This document shows, one piece after another, positions 1 to 13,139 of a stretch of DNA of 64,000 nt (its first letter is position 1; each line of letters opens with the position of its first letter). This DNA is from Hydractinia symbiolongicarpus (taxonomy: Eukaryota > Cnidaria > Hydrozoa > Anthoathecata > Hydractiniidae): positions 20,462,001-20,526,000 of the forward strand of contig NC_079883.1 in NCBI RefSeq assembly GCF_029227915.1. The letters run 5' to 3'. A program made the translations under genes and the position numbers. The notes beneath the pieces were generated by a model. The model was not told the origin of the DNA. It saw only the letters and a program-made list of their open reading frames with translations, and made no database searches.

Positions 1-3000
1 ACACCACCACTCGCTGCTTCTTGGGCATCATTTAGCAAAACACCATTCTCGGTTACAGGTGATAACACAGGCCTGTTTAATAAATTCACCACCTCACTTT
101 GTTCCTCCTCATCGTCATCTTCCAAAGAAATCTCATTTTCTTCATTCTCGTCAAGCTGTAAAATAAACGAAAATGTAATGTTACCATAGAAACACACGAC
201 AATATTCTCCAACATTCGCTTTCTTACCTCGACTTTCGTGTCGTCATCAACTTGGCGAACTTTTCTGTCGTTCTTATGCGTATCTATAGACGACTCATCC
301 AGTTTGAAGAGAACAGAAAATCCCATGATAAGATACGATGGAGGGAGGTAGTTCTTTTTCCCACGTATCATAAAACTACCGGTGGTAAGATATTCTCCCG
401 ATGGAGCAGTTTTGGAGACCTTAGGTAGATGAACAAAAATGTTTACGTACTACCAAAAAATAAATACGACATCAGAACATAGACATAAAAACAACATAAC
501 ATCTTTAACCTGATTATGATAAACCCACCATGCACTTGTCACCACTCTAGCATCCCATGCTGCACTGTACGAAATTGCCATAGTACCAGCCTCATTTAAT
601 GTCTTAGGCGGGACCTCTCCACCACCTGGGTTTTTTAAAATCACACTGCTCGCACCATGCAAATCAGCATGAACATATAGATCACCTGAAAGAAAAACAC
701 GTGTTTGATTATAAAATTTTTATTAATGCAAGATAAAACAAAACGACATTAAGTACTTGGCAAACATATTCCCAGCACTTAAATTTCATATTTTTTTAGT
801 TATATCGAATTCAACACAGAAATGCTGATTGATGTTGATTATAAAGGAGGCGTTTGAAATCCGCAGGAGTACAGTTTATGTTTTTCTTCTCGAATCAACA
901 ACTAGCCTGGTTTGAGGTATCTCTTCACAATCAACTCATTCTGCTGTTGGTCTCTTCCTCCAATAACTAAATAATTTTCAGAACTTATAAACCAGTAAAA
1001 CTTTTCAAACCTAAAAAGAAAAAAATAGATTTAGCTTGTTTGTTGAACAGTAACATAACTTTGCTTTCAAAACAAGAAATTCCTCTCACCAATATGTCTT
1101 TCTTGTTTTACTAATGAGTTTTGATGTTTGTACTTCTTTCAACGTTTCTTTCGTCTTTTGTTCCGCAGATTTGAGGGCCTGCAAAAAACGGCGTAGTGTA
1201 TGTTTTAATGGGTTTACAACATAAAGAAAAACAGTACATTTTAATTCCAAACCTTTTTAGAAGCCTGTAAAGTTTTCTGTTCCTTAGAAGCGGCATGTCT
1301 TCTTTTGTTGTGCAAACTAAAAAATTTTTATCATGCGACAAATATCTATTATGTATTTGGTGAAGCTATTAGGGGTAACTCACAAATCAAAGAGTGTAAA
1401 GTGAATATCAATCCTACGTTAGGAAGTCAAGGAGAGGGGTTAAATTCTTTCACCTTTAAATATTTTATATTGTGAAACATCAATTTGTTGGAAGTACAAA
1501 GTAATTTCAACTTATTGTCGACTACCGACTTGGCAGGAGCATGACCGATTGGTTGAGATTTGACGGATTTGCGATAATGAAATATTACATCTTTTTACGT
1601 TTAGGGAAGGGAGAGAGGGGGTACAATTTTCATGTTTTAGTCCTGCCTTGTAACTCTACGTTTCTCACCTTCGTGCATTCGCAAATGCAGTTAAACTTAA
1701 GTCAATCAAAACATCCACAGGTCTCTATGATAACAAAAACCAATAAAAGGATTAGTAATAATAAAATTTAAATTCATGAGATGACTGTTTACTGTTTATT
1801 TACATTTGTGTTTGTTCGTTTATTTTCCTTGTCATCTTGCTCTTCGTTTTCGGATGTTACGTCCATGAAGGGTTCACTGAAAAATACAAAAACAAGCAAT
1901 ATTATCACGTCAAACATATTAACACCACAACTTATACGAGGCAATGTTTCATAACTAGACAAAAACGTTTCTGGAAACATTTATATTTTAAGGTTTTTCG
2001 AGACCATGATGGATATATTCAAGATTTTTAAGGTCCAGCCAGACACTCAGACAGCACTTATGTAAAAAACCTGTACGAATACCGAAACAATGACAGTGTT
2101 ACAAGTTTTTTCAAAATGTTTTGTTTTTCATTACAGTAAAATGTAGCTCTGTGAAGTTAATCTTACACTCATACGTTTTAGTAAATATTTTTTCATACGT
2201 TAAAGACAAAACAAGTTGATTTGTGTCTAACTTCAACTTTTTGATCACATTTGCTACTGGATCAGATTGAGATTTCGCTTCTTGCACGATCTCTTCAATT
2301 TCTTCCCAACCGATTTGATTAGCGAGAGCACTATTTATAGTAGCAATAGCTCTTTCTACCTGTATGATAAAAAGGATAAAAAAGCCCCACAAGTTTATAC
2401 GTCTCGTTACTGCTTAACGTGCAGCATCACAACATTGTTTAGTATAATGATAAAAGAGGTCTTGTTTATCCAATATATCTTTTTCAGAAATTAAACATTT
2501 ATTGTCTCCTAAGTTCAGATGTATTTGTAGGTAGTTATATACCAAAACGGAGCAGAACGAAATAAAAACACAAGTGATATTTGAAATATGGTAAATTCTC
2601 TTAAATCTTATCTCGACAGAAAATCAAAAATCATAGAAAAATGTCTTGTTCAAAGCAAATCAATGACTTTTTAGTGCATAAAGCAAAAGGTCCATAACCG
2701 GTGTTAAACGATATTTTCTCTATTATGACTGCTTTTGGCAACATGTTTAAAGTGTATAAAAGTTAAACAGATAAATTACCAAAGGTAAATTAATCTCGAT
2801 CAATTCAGCTTTCTTCATATCAGCATCCTACAAAGAGGTGGTGCATTAGTATGCAAAAGTAAACTCAACGTTCTACAATATTACAAAAAATTTCCTGACT
2901 TTTCTTTAATATTTAAACAAAATTTAAAAACTTTTTCCTGACTCTCTTCTTACCACAGGTTACAAAAAGAACAATATAAAAAAACATAAGTTGTAGTGCA

Positions 3001-6000
3001 GTTCATCCACACTGGATGAACTGCACCACAGTTTTCACACAACTGATGAAAACTATTCAACAAACCAAAAGATACATCACATAAAAAAATTATAAAAGCC
3101 TTTGAAATAAAAAAGATTCAAGATTCCCTGGCCTTTCCTCAACTTTTATCATTTTTTCTTGACATTTACCTTATTCAGGTAACATTAATTGGTTTCTTGA
3201 AGTGGTCCAACAGACCGCAAAACTGACTGTAGCAATAAATGTTGAATAATATATCCACCTGACTATCCTGTAAAGATTTGATTCGATTTTCATGATCCAG
3301 TTTAACATTTTCCAATCGCTTTATAGCAGCCTTCTCAATTTGCAAAGCTTTTATTTCAAATTTTTGACCTTCTAGTTTCGAAAAGAATTCGTCAACACAC
3401 TGCACAAAAAAAATCAATTAAATTAGTCAAAACGTTTGTGACAGCAAAAAGAATGTCTACACAAGACGCAGAAGTAAACTAACTTTATTAAAGGATTCCA
3501 ATTCTTTATGTGGTAAATGTTGATGTTGTGTAAATAAAAATGGATGAAATTCAACATATCTGAAAATAGGTTATAATAGCAAACAATAATATATCATTTA
3601 AAACTATATAGGATATTTTTTAAACTTACTTACGTCAAAAGATCATCCCCTGATTCGTCAGTAATGTTATTAGATTTTAGTCGGACTTCTTTCTTTTGGA
3701 TGATATATCCCTGGAAAAATTTTTTTTTGTATGCAACCAATAAATTTCTCACATCTTCCAGAACAGAATGTGGATTTTAAAGGTTAAAAATATTAACAAA
3801 CATCAGGGTTGTCTCTTTTTTTATAAAGTCAAATTTTAGGAGATTTGAGGGCTTTTGATGAGAATTTTTACCTTTTTTGCGATGATAGTCTTTTCATAAA
3901 AAAGGAGGGACTTGAGGACATTTCCATAATTTTTCCAAAGAGTATCTGCGGAGATTGTAAAAAGTGATGGTATAAGTTAAGAACGAATTATACCCGTCTG
4001 TAGTTGTATAGTATTTCTATGCATTTTGAAAATAAAAATATGTGATGTTTTGTAGGAGATTTCAGAAGACTTTTTAAAATTGAAGAGAATTTAGGAAGCG
4101 TGGCAACCCTGAACATGCAGATATTTTACATGAATCATCTTGGAGCTTACGCTGGCAACTTGTTTGTCATACAAAATATTTTCAGCATTTTCCAGCGCCG
4201 TCATTAATTTATTCATGTCTAAGAAAAAAAGAAACAGAAGGAAATAAGATACACTGTTATGTCATGCAGCACATTAATAACCATCATCATGTCATACCAT
4301 CATCATTGTCAATATTAAACTTCTGTCCTAATTTAATGCTCGGTTGCAATCCTGTTTCTAGCAGACAGTGCTCCAACACCGCAGGCCCATAAACTAAGAA
4401 AAAGACATTAAGTTTGTTCTTAATTTGTTTTAAAAGAAATTTTTAGAAACTTTAGCTCCTTCTTACCAAACAGTGGATTAAGCACTCTTTTCAAATTTTC
4501 TCCAGGCTTAGATTGATGTAAAATTTCTTTTAATCTAAAAAGGGTAACATAATTTATAAACAGGAAATTTAAAGATATATATAGCACACCTAAATTTTTC
4601 CTTTTAACAAAGAAGATAATAACCTCTCCTTTGATAATAAAGCTTCATGTTTTCTTGCCAAATCAATAGGGTACGCCTCTCGAACAGCAAATTTGACATC
4701 TTTATCCACATCTGTTCGATTTCGCAACAACTGCAAAATCCTGTACTCGTAATCAGTTAATATAATATTTCCCTAAACATTAAAAAAATAAAAAATGCTT
4801 GAAATTAAATGATTCTTATAAGAGTAAAGAGCAAAAATTTCATAAGCTGATTGCCAAACACCTATGCTATAAGCAGGTAGTTTGGGATAAGATTTATGTG
4901 AAGCTTGTCTCAGTTATTAAAAAATTCAAATATGTTGTTACACTTTCACCAACTTTACGTTTCAAATATTGAAGTGTGAAAGTCAAAATCAAACTGCGAG
5001 ATCTGTTCTGCCATACTAAGATGTAAATATCTCACACTTCCAATATGCTACCACACCCTTATGGGCGGCAATTACTGTGGAAGGTTTATCATATCCTGAA
5101 CATGATAATTTAGTAGGTGACATTTCGGGAGATTATTTTCCCATCATCAAGCAAAGTAAAATGATGTTGAATATCTATTTATATAATGACAGCTGTGGTC
5201 CACAAATTCTTTTTTTCTCACATCTGTATTTCTCACTGTGCACATATGTTTTTGACCTCCCTGCTTGAATTTCTTTTTTTTTCCGCCTATACATACTGCA
5301 TCACACTCTTTACATAGGGTTTTGTTCTTTCAGGTTAATTTTGTCTTTTGGTTTAGACAAAGTGATTCGCAGTGTATCTTTGGAGTTAAAAATGCATTTG
5401 ATATTTTGTTGCTGTAAAACCCAACGAAGGATCTCGCTGGTACCTGGTTTAAAGGGTAGAAATAATAATGCAATAAATTCTTCTGAAGTTTCACTATAGA
5501 CTTGGTTGGATGTTCTCTTTATTTTATTTTCTACTTGCATGATGACTTTATGAATGTATCCATTGGCGATTAATGCATTATTCACATGTTCAATCTCTTG
5601 TTTCCTCTCCTTTTTGTTGCTAACAAGCTGTTGGCACGATTCAGTAAGGGAGAGATGACACTTTCTTTGCAAGATTTCTGATGGTTTGATTCTATGTTAA
5701 GGTACTGGTCAGTGTGTGCTGGTTTATGATACACTAAAACTGAAATGGTACCATTCTACAGTTTGATCAATGTGTCAAGGAAAGCGTTGTTTCCATCTTG
5801 TTCAAGTTCAATTAGTGAACTTGATTTGTCAGTGGAGATGTCTTCTTGCAACTCTTTTAGATGGGATCATCAAATTATGCAAATACATCATCAACAAATC
5901 TTTTTCAAACCTTTGGATGTCTGTCTGCATCACCAACTCTGCTGTCTCATGTATATTACGGCAACTACCAATGATGCAGGAATTCACATGGCAACTCTGT

Positions 6001-9000
6001 CTGTTTGAGTGTAAAAGTTGTTACTAAACAGATACCATATGTTTTGTTAAATATGTAGATTAATCAAGTAATATAACGAAATATATGCTTTACAACTCTA
6101 TTTATACCTTGTTAACAACAATAAGAATCAAAGTTCAAAGTATAAATTTTGCTTACTAGTTGGTATTGTTAATAATAATGTTTATTATTTTCTTCATATT
6201 CAACTCATTCTTGAAATTTCTTAAGCATGCAGTCTGACCCAACATTTTTTTCAATACAAGTCCAACCAAACGCAGGAAATACGGTTGTGGAATCTTTGTC
6301 TTTTCATCAAATTCATGTCCTTAATGATGTTCAAGGTGTCCTTTATGTGAACATTTGTTTATGAATTTTGGGTAGTTCATTAAACTGAGGTGGTCGTCCA
6401 TCACAAGGTTCCAGTCAATGATACGTCTTTTTGTTGATGAATTTTTCTCTTTAACTCCATAAGATGTTCCTTGTTTGAACTTCTTGAGAAGTTTGTAGGG
6501 ACACTAGTTAATGTAGTCAGGTGTATTCATGATCCCTTCCCTGTCAGTCAACAGGATGATGTCTTTGTCATTCTTTAGATTCTTCATGACAATCTCTCAC
6601 TGTGTCTTCCTGTTCTTAAACATTGTAACTGTAATTAAAAGCTTGTTCCTGATTTGGTAATTTTTATAAAATTCTACCTTCTGTAACCATAAAAACAGGT
6701 GCTTACGATAATTTTACTTTGCCTGATGATGGGAGAAGGATGTCCTGAAACGTTACCTACTAAACTATCTTCTTTAAGAAATGAAGAACCTTAACCAATA
6801 ATATGAAAATAGACAAACTGAAATAATATCTTAATAACGTAATAACTGCTTTAAATAAATTTTCATAGGAAATAGAGTTGATATTAGGAGTCCTTAGGGT
6901 GTTCAATTTCCTGCCTGATTGAGGGCTTTAGCTAACATTTTTTTTTGAAAAGTTGAAATACACAATGTACCTACTAGAAAACAACTATTATTTACTATTA
7001 TTAAAAGCCTCCATACTCATCAATCAATAAATCCCAAAATACAGGAATACAGGGAATGAAGCTGTCAGAACTATTATACAAAATGTGAATAAATTCGCAT
7101 ATTAGAGGCAGTGATGTTGCACTCCGAAAAAATAGATAGTCATTTTTGTTTTTAACTCTTGTAATTCAATGTTTAGACTATGAATTTAGTACTAACTAGG
7201 AACTACAGTCAAACCAGTGTTAACACCCACCTCTTTATAACCACCACTTGGTTATAACGACAATTTTAAAGCCCCCTCCCCCCATTTTAGTAGTATTTGA
7301 ACCTGCCTATAGTGGCCACCTTTCTTGCGCAATCAATGGCAACAAAATTTGGCTCCCTAGTTGCATTACAACCTGTATATAACGACCACTAATATAAGAT
7401 TGCTCACTGCTAAAGTACGTCATTTTTGTTTTCCACTCCATATATTCTGCACAATGTTTAATAAAGCCAACTCAGGGGGCTATTTTTTTAGTGCACAAGA
7501 TTCGGTTCTGGATGCTCCAAATGCTCCAATTACCATATATTTAGTAATTTGGGGAAGTCAGAATTGGATCTGAATGAACTCCTCAAGAAGCAGTTTACTT
7601 TGAGCATTTAGTGCACTCAGAACTAATAATTTGACTTACTACGGTCAAAGCCTTCTTGCTTTGAAAATCCATTTTTTTGTCACATTTTTTGATTGTTGAT
7701 GAAACCCTTGCAGTTAGGGACCATCACATATAAATAACAGTGGACCATGGTCATTCATTGGAATAAATGTTTCTTAACAAAGACAAAAAGCTAAAATAAT
7801 AACAGAGGTCCTTAGTGCAATATTTCCTTAATATAGGGCCTCTTACATGTACCATATGGATTTGAAAGCTAAGCAGGTGTTCACCAACTTACCAATAAAC
7901 GCTTGTTAAATAATTATTTAAAGGGGAATAGAGGTCAATGTTTTGTTGTTGTTGTTTTCGATTGAAATTAAATGATGAGATAATAACAGAAACAGGTTTT
8001 TTATCATCTATTTTTATTCTAATGCTGAATAAGAGCAATTGGGTGGTTTTGGCTCTTTTTAGATGGTTTGTTGTGTTTCTGGCAACACGTAATGCATTAT
8101 TCCCCCAAATTATCTGTTCAGAAAGCAGATATAGAGTGAAGCCTACAGACTTAATAAGAAATAAACAATAATTTGTTTATTTAGCATCAGATAAAATACA
8201 AATTTACCCGATCGTACAACTCCACGATTAAATGATAAGCTGCTTCCTCATACCCAAATGTAAAATCAACAATGCGATCGATTCCAACTTGAGACACAGA
8301 CGCCAAACGACGGCCTTTCAAGTGTTTCCTACACTAAAAGTAGAAAACAAAAAATTTATCAACTGCACTAACAACAACAAAAATAAATAGAAACAAACAG
8401 CACCTTCATCGAAAAACCAGATGGCATCATGTTCTTTGGCCAATCATACTCAGTTAAATGCACTCGATTTCCTGACTCAATAAGTAGCATAACTTTCGTG
8501 TCTCCACTAAAAAATATTTATATTATAAAAAGCATGGCAACCTCATAGTTTTAAAAAGAAAATTATGTTTATATTTTAAAGGTACTGTCCGGTAAAATAT
8601 TAAAACTTGATATTAGCTACATCTCGGCACAAAAGTAAAGAAAAAAGTATTTAAATACAACCAAAATTGTCTTTCATAAGTTTAAACTGAATTTGTTTAC
8701 TTGACCATGCCATTCTAAATCGCCATCTTTACTGAACTTCGAACGCGGAAAAGGACTGGGTAAAAACATTAATATGCGCAATTTATGTAATGACGTATTC
8801 TTTGGGTTACCCCGTGTAGAGACTGGCGCATGCAGAAAGAGAAATAAAGAAAAAAAAGTTAATGATATTCCACACAGAATTTTTTTACGTTTATCAATCA
8901 TGTTCACAAGCAGAAATTAAAACATAATTGGATTTCAGTTTGAGCTAGTACGGCCCAATAACAAACAACAAATTCCCTTTTATAATGACGATGGCCCAGA

Positions 9001-11389
9001 CGCACCAGAATTACCCGCTGCTTCTCACACAGATATCTATCAGTGAGTGGTGCTTATGTGAAAAGTGCGAGAGGATGGCTTCAGCTGTTGGGTGTTTGTG
9101 CTGTAACGAGGTGGACATTATAAAATACTTGCAACTACGGTACCTATATAATTTGACCTCACATTTTTCTACTGGTTGTATTATAAATGAGCGCCTGGGT
9201 ACAAGGTTTCTATTGTGTTTTAGATAAGAAATGTATAACAGAGCATACTAAACAGAGCACAAAGATTTCAATGCGGTTGTGATTTTAAAGAACACTTTGT
9301 GGACAGCGTTAGTCGCTCTCCACGATCGGGAAAGCCGTGGACTTAAAAAATCCCTATCACTCTTGAAATTTCTGTTGTCATAGTATTTCCAATCTTATTA
9401 TTTGAGGATGATATTTTTAGATCTTATCGATGTGCAGCATACCGCCAATTCTGTTGGTTTGTTCATAACTACTTGGGAAAAGGCGTTCGTCGAGATGGTA
9501 TAACCATACCATCTTGTTTCCTGTCTAAGATATTCAAGTACAAATGGGATGTATACTGGCTTCAAAGAAGGGGAAGAAATATCTGAAAATAATTTTTCTC
9601 GGACAAATGAAGTTGACGATGAGAATATTTGATTGTAAATTAAAAACAACAGTCTTTTTCAGGAGGTGTTCAATCGCACGCGCACGTCGTGACACACGCG
9701 TAAATTTCAGGCATGCGGTTAATTGCACGCTTGAAAATTAATGAGTTTTAAAAATCAACCTATAAAATCCAATTTTACAGCGTGCGATGGCAGCCTTCGA
9801 AATAATTTTCTCGTCAGACTTTCATCGGACAAAACGTTGATAGATTTCCCTCTTCGCCGAACACTTTTAGATCTCAGAATTATCGAATAGTCCTGGTCAT
9901 TTTCATCCACGAGCAAGCCTATTCATAGCCAACCTGACCATCCTAGCTAATTCACCAGCTAAAAGAAGTAAGTAGACATGAATGTCTTTTGCCTGGCCCC
10001 TTCGTCGTTGGTAACCAGGTCTTACACAAGAAATCCAGTCATGCGGTTCTTAACTTATGCGGAGGTGAACGCCGACGGAGCACGGATGAATCAAGTTTGC
10101 AAAACTGCACTTACGGGCTGAACAGACATTTTATCATGGATTTAAGTGTAGATAATTTCTTCATTTGACAAAACAATTGGAAACCATAGCAGGTACAAAT
10201 TTATTGGAGTTTTTTTTCATGCCCCAAGTGTTATTTAAACAATTTTATTCTTTCTGGGGGCGTTTAATGGGCGTTTATTCGAAGCATTACGGTATAAAAA
10301 GTATAAATATAAATAACCTCGAACCAAGTATTTTTTGTTTGTTTGCTAATTGAGGTAGCTTTGGTAATAGAATAGGGGTATTGGGAACGATGTTTATAAT
10401 TGTGGAGGAAGTATAAAGGTACATAAAACACAATTTATTTAATGCGTTTGTATTTTCTATAATTCCTTCTTTTGCTGGTCGGCTTTCTGGAGTACAATAT
10501 ATGTACGATATGTCAACAACAGTTGTCATATCGTTTGGTATATTACAAAAAATGATTCAGATTCCTCAAGGAGTTTAACTTGTAATGTCACGTCAGATTT
10601 TTTCATTTCATCATCGCACGTTGCTGTCTGCGTTTGAGCATTGGCCACTCTAACGGATGTCTGCATATATATACTTTTACGTACACAATCTTACCCGTGT
10701 CTGGTCTCAGTATCGGCACAAAAAATAAAGCAGCTTTAACATAATCTACTTTAATTTGTGTAGAGTAAGACATTCTGTTTGTGTGGACAGGGACATTAAG
10801 TTCTATCTCTGAAAGTGAGTTGCATGCTTTGAAATTAAATATTCATAAATTGCAACATTTTTTTAAAAAGGGGGTAAAATATTAAAAAAAGATTAAATTA
10901 ATCTGGTAATATTGTTCAGAGTAAAACAATCATTTTCTATTTACAATGTTTTGACCCAACGTCACAACAAAATATTATTTTAGCCTCCTCCTTTGCTTTC
11001 GACAACGTGCGATATGAAAAATTTGTAAACATAAAAGAAATGTTATTCGAGTTGTAAAACTTTAGAAATATAAGCACTTATATTTTCGCAACAAATAAGA
11101 GAAGTACAATTAAGTTCAGGCTACTTTTTATTATTATATTTTTATTGGACAGTACCTTTAAAAAACTTACTGGGTCAATCGGAGTAAATATGTCTTGTTA
11201 TCAATGTCATAAACATTAAACACACGTAGTCCCATGGCATTGCTAAAAAAAAGAAAACAAATTAATAGGATAAGATATACTTATTTTTGCATGTTGGCTT
11301 CAGCATCCTTTTAAAACCATTCATGCTTACCTGTTCTGTATTTCAGTTATTATTGACTTGAGATCAATCGTGGTAAATCTACTTTTCAT
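1..11389 (-). CDS. NEMF: NEMF/Rqc2 ribosome quality control factor, 21 exons, C-terminus beyond the window
   Basis: Recognised by its conserved sequence. NEMF/Rqc2 binds stalled 60S-peptidyl-tRNA complexes, recruits the E3 ligase Listerin and adds C-terminal tails to stalled chains in the cytosol. Exons from the start: 11331-11389, 11171-11242, 8404-8506, 8208-8333, 4624-4772, 4467-4534, 4298-4393, 4151-4218, 3634-3710, 3484-3559, 3259-3399, 2780-2827, 2199-2359, 1804-1876, 1669-1724, 1253-1316, 1090-1178, 907-1010, 510-685, 228-419 and 1-155. All phases agree, giving 717 residues. The protein starts [10 protein letters not shown]; Asp9 and the Asp97-Arg98 pair (VGIDR) match positions needed for tailing in yeast Rqc2. 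The NFACT-N domain and a charged coiled-coil middle ([11 protein letters not shown]) are followed by NFACT-R ([36 protein letters not shown]). The visible end is an acidic linker, so the NFACT-C end lies off the left edge. One intron uses a GC donor. Identity is very secure; single splice sites may be off by a base or two. Confidence 0.95.
905..906 (-). other. Noncanonical GC splice donor of NEMF exon 18
   Basis: Reading the minus strand, exon 907-1010 ends ...CTCAAACCAG and the intron begins GCTAGT. The next exon (510-685) starts after TTTCAG with GTGATCTATATG, so the joined frame reads [13 protein letters not shown], as in the family. The nearest GT downstream would leave an in-frame TAG. 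The intron is therefore GC..AG. Confidence 0.75.
2996..3055. repeat. Two adjacent short hairpins in a NEMF intron
   Basis: A perfect 14-bp inverted repeat (2996-3009 with 3013-3026, arm GTGCAGTTCATCCA, 3-nt loop) is followed within a few bases by a second 8-bp inverted repeat (AGTTTTCA ... TGAAAACT) ending near 3055. They lie in the intron between exons 11 and 12. No function is evident; a remnant of a foldback element is possible. Confidence 0.5.
5060..6790 (-). mobile_element. Decayed Penelope-like element in NEMF intron 4
   Basis: The minus-strand frame at 5310-5672 aligns residue by residue with the C-terminal part of the better-preserved Penelope-like element at 43.7-46.6 kb (shared [13 protein letters not shown] and [13 protein letters not shown]), clearly diverged. 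Non-coding ends also match: 5077-5215 resembles the reverse of 46245-46640, and 6715-6830 resembles the other terminal segment. The GIY-YIG start is visible near 5300 ([11 protein letters not shown]) but is frameshifted, and most of that domain is deleted. This is an old inactive copy lying wholly within the intron 4773-8207. Confidence 0.75.
7203..7395. mobile_element. Possible pogo/Tigger-type MITE fragment
   Basis: The stretch starts CAGTCAAACCAGTGTTAAC and has repeated TATAACGACCAC motifs, resembling the terminal regions of pogo/Tigger elements. No second terminal repeat was identified, so boundaries are uncertain. Confidence 0.3.
8580..11157. mobile_element. 2.6-kb TTAA-target DNA transposon in NEMF intron 2
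   Basis: Both ends carry the inverted repeat AGGTACTGTCC (8580-8590; complement at 11147-11157), with similarity continuing a further ~15 bases. TTAA flanks each end (8576-8579 and 11158-11161), the target duplication of piggyBac and Kolobok superfamilies. The interior holds exons coding a P2X7-like intracellular domain (separate entry) and no recognisable transposase, so it is a non-autonomous or decayed element, or one that captured a host domain. Its right edge lies 9 bases from NEMF exon 2, so the splice donor there survived insertion very narrowly. Confidence 0.75.
8985..9586 (+). pseudogene. P2X7-receptor-like intracellular domain fragment, two exon-like pieces
   Basis: Piece one (about 8985-9225) contains [10 protein letters not shown]...[10 protein letters not shown], the Cys-rich signature of the P2X7 intracellular ballast-like domain. 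Piece two begins after an acceptor-like TATTTTTAG at 9420 and reads [16 protein letters not shown], then [10 protein letters not shown], ending at a stop at 9584-9586; this AYRQF..W...LGKG..R..IPSC pattern is the other half of the same domain. Between them, about 9285-9330 in another frame reads [10 protein letters not shown], which also fits, so there is a frameshift or an intron. In cnidarians this zinc-binding domain is widespread, often without a channel and linked to mobile elements. Here it sits inside the TTAA transposon. I cannot tell whether it is expressed. Confidence 0.55.
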
Positions 11390-13130
11390 TTTTTCCTATA
11401 TTTTCTATAAAATGAAACACAAAATGCTTCATTAAATAAAAATCATTAGACACTACAAAAAATATTCATTTTGTATATATGCAATTTCACATTATTTTTA
11501 AGAATACATTTTATAAGTGGTTTAAAGTTTGTTTTTCAAAGAATGTTCTCAGTGTGACAACAATCTATTTAAGGGAGGTGTTGTGTTGCATTTTTGATAT
11601 AAACGGCTCATTTTGTAATAAAAAAGCTGGCATGTTTGTAATATATTATTGGCTCATTTTGTAATAAACCTGATGTATATTTGATAATAAAAAACTCATT
11701 TCGAATGAAGGCTACTTTTTGTTAAATGTTTTGTTGAAATGAAATGTTTTGATGAATCTGGTTTTGAAATTCATTGGATTGGCGAACGTCCTATTGAAAT
11801 CAAATGTCCAGTAATTCTAGTGTTAGAAACAATGATTATGTTAAATTCCCTTGTAAAATTAAATGCTTTGTTGATTCTGATTATGGAATTGGATAGTTCT
11901 TATTATTTCTCTGATGAAATTCAATGGTAAAAGTTGTACTTTCAATTAAAGCGCGTTATAGTTGTATTGATTTATATTTTTGATATATAATTGTTTTTGT
12001 TTAGATAAATTCTAACTTGATAAGACAAAAAAAATAATAAAGTCACCAAATAAATACAGTGAAAATGAGTGATAAAAACTGTTTGTGTAACTATTTAAGT
12101 CAATATCCATTATTGTTTTTTTTTTAAATGATCTAAAATAAATATTATAATGAAGCTATTATAACGATACGATTTTGAAAACGAATCATGGTATGTGATA
12201 CGATTTCAAGTATATAAATATAATCAAACAATCTTGAAACGATTATGAAACGATTATAAAACGATTAGTTTTTAATGAAAATGATTTACAAAATAGTGAA
12301 ACTATTTCCATACGATTTGAATGACATACTGTGCTACCTAAAAAATGAAACAATTTTTTTGAAACGATCTTGGAGACATTCCTCTTGTTTTTCACGCCAG
12401 TTGCGTTATTATATAAGTGTTATCAAACAAACTTTACAAAAAGCTAATGCCACTTTCTCAATTTAATTTAAAATTAGGGAAGCCAAAATATTATAATTCA
12501 CAAAGAATAGTCTACAAGTTTAAAAATCCCTTTTAGATTTATATACACGCTGCTCGTCAGATGAGTCTGCCAGCAGCAAAATGTCAGTGTTGTCAATATA
12601 CAGCCGAAGCAGTATCCAACTGCTCTTTTTTGCACAATCGACAAAAAGTCCAATGACATTGCAGGAATTAATAAAAGTCCAGCACACATGATTAAGAGCG
12701 AATTATCGTAAAGTGATACAGCTTGAGGAATATTTGCTCTATTTCCCTTGGTACGTAGGATATTAAAATAGTTTTGGTGGCAATGCTCGTTGCATGGTGA
12801 TGTTTGCTTTATTGGTCGCGCTACTTTATTGGTCCTTGTCCGGTTGAACTTTATTTTACGGTATCAATGGCTTGTCTCTTCTATCACCATTCAATACTAA
12901 ATAGATCAGTAGCCTTCAGCAAAATGCTAGAGGTTTATTTTAGGTATATACAAGTTCAGAATTGTGCAGTACCATTCTTCTTAACCCTTGATCACCTAGA
13001 GTAGAAACTAATGTCAATTTCTACGTTAAATAATAACAGCTCTTAACGTGATTTTGTGACCAAAGTATCATTTCTGCTGTTTCTGCTAGACATTCGTCCT
13101 GTACCATCCATAAAAAATCCAGAACACGTC
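11390..13130. other. AT-rich intergenic stretch upstream of NEMF
   Basis: No gene recognised. It must hold the NEMF promoter near 11.4 kb, but no TATA box or other clear core element stands out. 11660-11940 shows a loose, degenerate internal repetition of AAATTCATTG/AAATCAAATG-like motifs, and 12160-12270 has repeated AAACGATT words. Confidence 0.4.
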
Positions 13131-13139
13131 AAACCATTA

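Noticed and set aside
5745-6027. Plus-strand ORFs of 85-87 codons
   Set aside because: Antisense readings of the decayed Penelope copy.
9398-9741. Minus- and plus-strand ORFs overlapping the P2X7-like exon
   Set aside because: Shadows of the exon at 9421-9586; no conserved motifs of their own.
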